Below, in pieces: positions 63,337 to 64,000 of a stretch of 64,000 nt of DNA. A program made the position numbers and the translations under genes. Positions within the stretch are counted from its first letter, which is position 1. Each line of letters starts with the position of its first letter. The notes beneath the pieces are model-generated. The model was not told the DNA's origin. It searched no databases and was given only the letters and a program-made list of their open reading frames with translations. Source of the stretch: Kordia antarctica (GTDB taxonomy: Bacteria; Bacteroidota; Bacteroidia; Flavobacteriales; Flavobacteriaceae); the NCBI RefSeq assembly GCF_009901525.1, contig NZ_CP019288.1, positions 2,323,501-2,387,500 of the forward strand. Direction: 5' to 3'.

Positions 63337-64000
63337 TTAATGGTTTTCTTTCGGTAATTTTGCTAACTGTTCTTCTGCCGATTGTACTTTGTGATTTTTA
63401 TAATCCTGAATTATATTTCCATCTTTTAAAACAATGGTTCTACTGCTAAACGTTGCAATATCTTGCTCGTGTGTTACGAACGTGATGGTGATGCCCTGTT
63501 TGTTCAATTCTTGAAAGAGAGACATAATTTCGTAAGAAGTTCGTGTGTCTAAGTTTCCTGTTGCTTCATCTGCAAGAATCATTACTGGATTGTTTACCAA
63601 CGATCTTGCAATAGCAACACGTTGTTGTTGTCCTCCCGAAAGTTGCGAAGGCGTATGATCCATTCTATCTCCCAAACCAACCATTTCTAATGCTTTAATG
63701 GCTCTTTTTCTTCGTTCTTCAGTAGAAACTTTACTGTTGTATAGCAATGGTAATTCTACGTTTTCAAGAGCTGAGGTTCTTGCTAGTAAATTGTAGGATT
63801 GAAAAATGAATCCAATTTTTTCGTTTCTAATGGTTGCTAATTGATTTCGGCTTAAGTCTTTTACAGATACACCATCAATTTCATAGATTCCTGATGTTGG
63901 CTGATCTAAACATCCTAAAATATTCAACATCGTACTTTTTCCAGAACCAGATGAACCCATAATGGTTACAAACTCACCTTCTTTAATGTCAAACGAAATC
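63337..64000 (-). CDS. MacB/LolD-type ABC ATPase, 5' end beyond the window
   Basis: The gene is cut by the right edge. In-frame sequence continues past 63960 to 64000 ([13 protein letters not shown]), so the true start lies outside. It shows Walker A GSSGSGKS, the Q-loop FIFQSYNLL, the signature [15 protein letters not shown], Walker [10 protein letters not shown] and the switch His in FVTHEQD. It pairs with the MacB-type permease encoded 2 bp downstream. Confidence 0.93.
   Translation of the reverse strand, partial: ISFDIKEGEFVTIMGSSGSGKSTMLNILGCLDQPTSGIYEIDGVSVKDLSRNQLATIRNEKIGFIFQSYNLLARTSALENVELPLLYNSKVSTEERRKRAIKALEMVGLGDRMDHTPSQLSGGQQQRVAIARSLVNNPVMILADEATGNLDTRTSYEIMSLFQELNKQGITITFVTHEQDIATFSSRTIVLKDGNIIQDYKNHKVQSAEEQLAKLPKENH

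Overview
The window is AT-rich DNA from a member of the Bacteroidota, most likely a Flavobacteriaceae bacterium. The signs are HYC_CC_PP, DUF3347, DUF6515 and haem_bd family proteins, the LytS/LytTR plus MacB-type ABC layout, scarcity of Shine-Dalgarno sequences, and occasional TTG-N19-TAnnTTTG-like promoters. The genus cannot be fixed from sequence alone. No rRNA, complete tRNA, CRISPR array, transposase or integrase was found.

Region 1 (about 0.25-17.7 kb, almost all minus strand) is a copper/heavy-metal resistance block. It encodes a CusA-type RND pump, its TolC channel and a CusB-type adaptor. It also encodes a multicopper oxidase fused to a C-terminal outer-membrane beta-barrel, two stand-alone DUF3347 proteins (a third copy of the domain is fused to the adaptor), a haem-binding CxxCH protein, a PepSY membrane protein and a two-TM ion channel. 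A metal-binding (HMA) AraC-type regulator, an HYC_CC_PP protein and several small membrane proteins complete the block. Two degraded HMA-domain remnants (about 1.43-1.53 kb and 10.55-10.66 kb) and one frameshifted gene (17.27-17.66 kb) show that the block has been remodelled.

Region 2 (17.8-20.6 kb, plus strand) mirrors region 1 across a divergent intergenic region with a perfect 5-bp inverted repeat. It holds a second HYC_CC_PP protein, a second HMA-AraC regulator, a methionine-rich lipoprotein, a His-rich membrane protein, a CopZ-like chaperone, a SHOCT protein and a DUF5676 protein.

Region 3 (20.7-40.9 kb, plus strand) is a very tightly packed run of 17 recognisable genes plus two unrecognised ones, with gaps from overlap to 82 bp. 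It encodes type II NADH dehydrogenase, an APC permease, phosphorylating type II (archaeal-type) GAPDH, class I FbaB-type aldolase, an alpha/beta hydrolase, phosphofructokinase, a MgtC/DUF4010 membrane protein, a D-lactate-type dehydrogenase and a universal stress protein. These are followed by an ATP-cone/PD-(D/E)xK nuclease, a beta-CASP RNase-like enzyme, an AMP-phosphorylase-like enzyme and a PRPP synthetase. The run ends with a CPH-type copper ATPase, an MFS exporter and a phospholipase D/cardiolipin synthase. This looks like a transferable energy-stress and metal-stress module: glycolysis, lactate formation and nucleotide/RNA recycling attached to copper export. It is the best candidate for an undescribed system here.

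Region 4 (about 40.9-41.8 kb) is a gene-free boundary with a tRNA T-arm-like sequence, a hairpin and short repeats. Region 5 (41.8-64 kb) looks like ordinary chromosome. It holds DUF1569 and FMN-binding proteins, a lipoprotein, Mpl, a 2OG-Fe(II) oxygenase, a beta-propeller-like secreted protein, a WG-repeat lipoprotein, a cyclase, a ParE-type toxin-antitoxin pair, a TPR protein, a 2026-residue alpha-2-macroglobulin, DUF6515 and EF-hand proteins, and a LytTR two-component system with a MacB-type ABC exporter that runs off the right edge.
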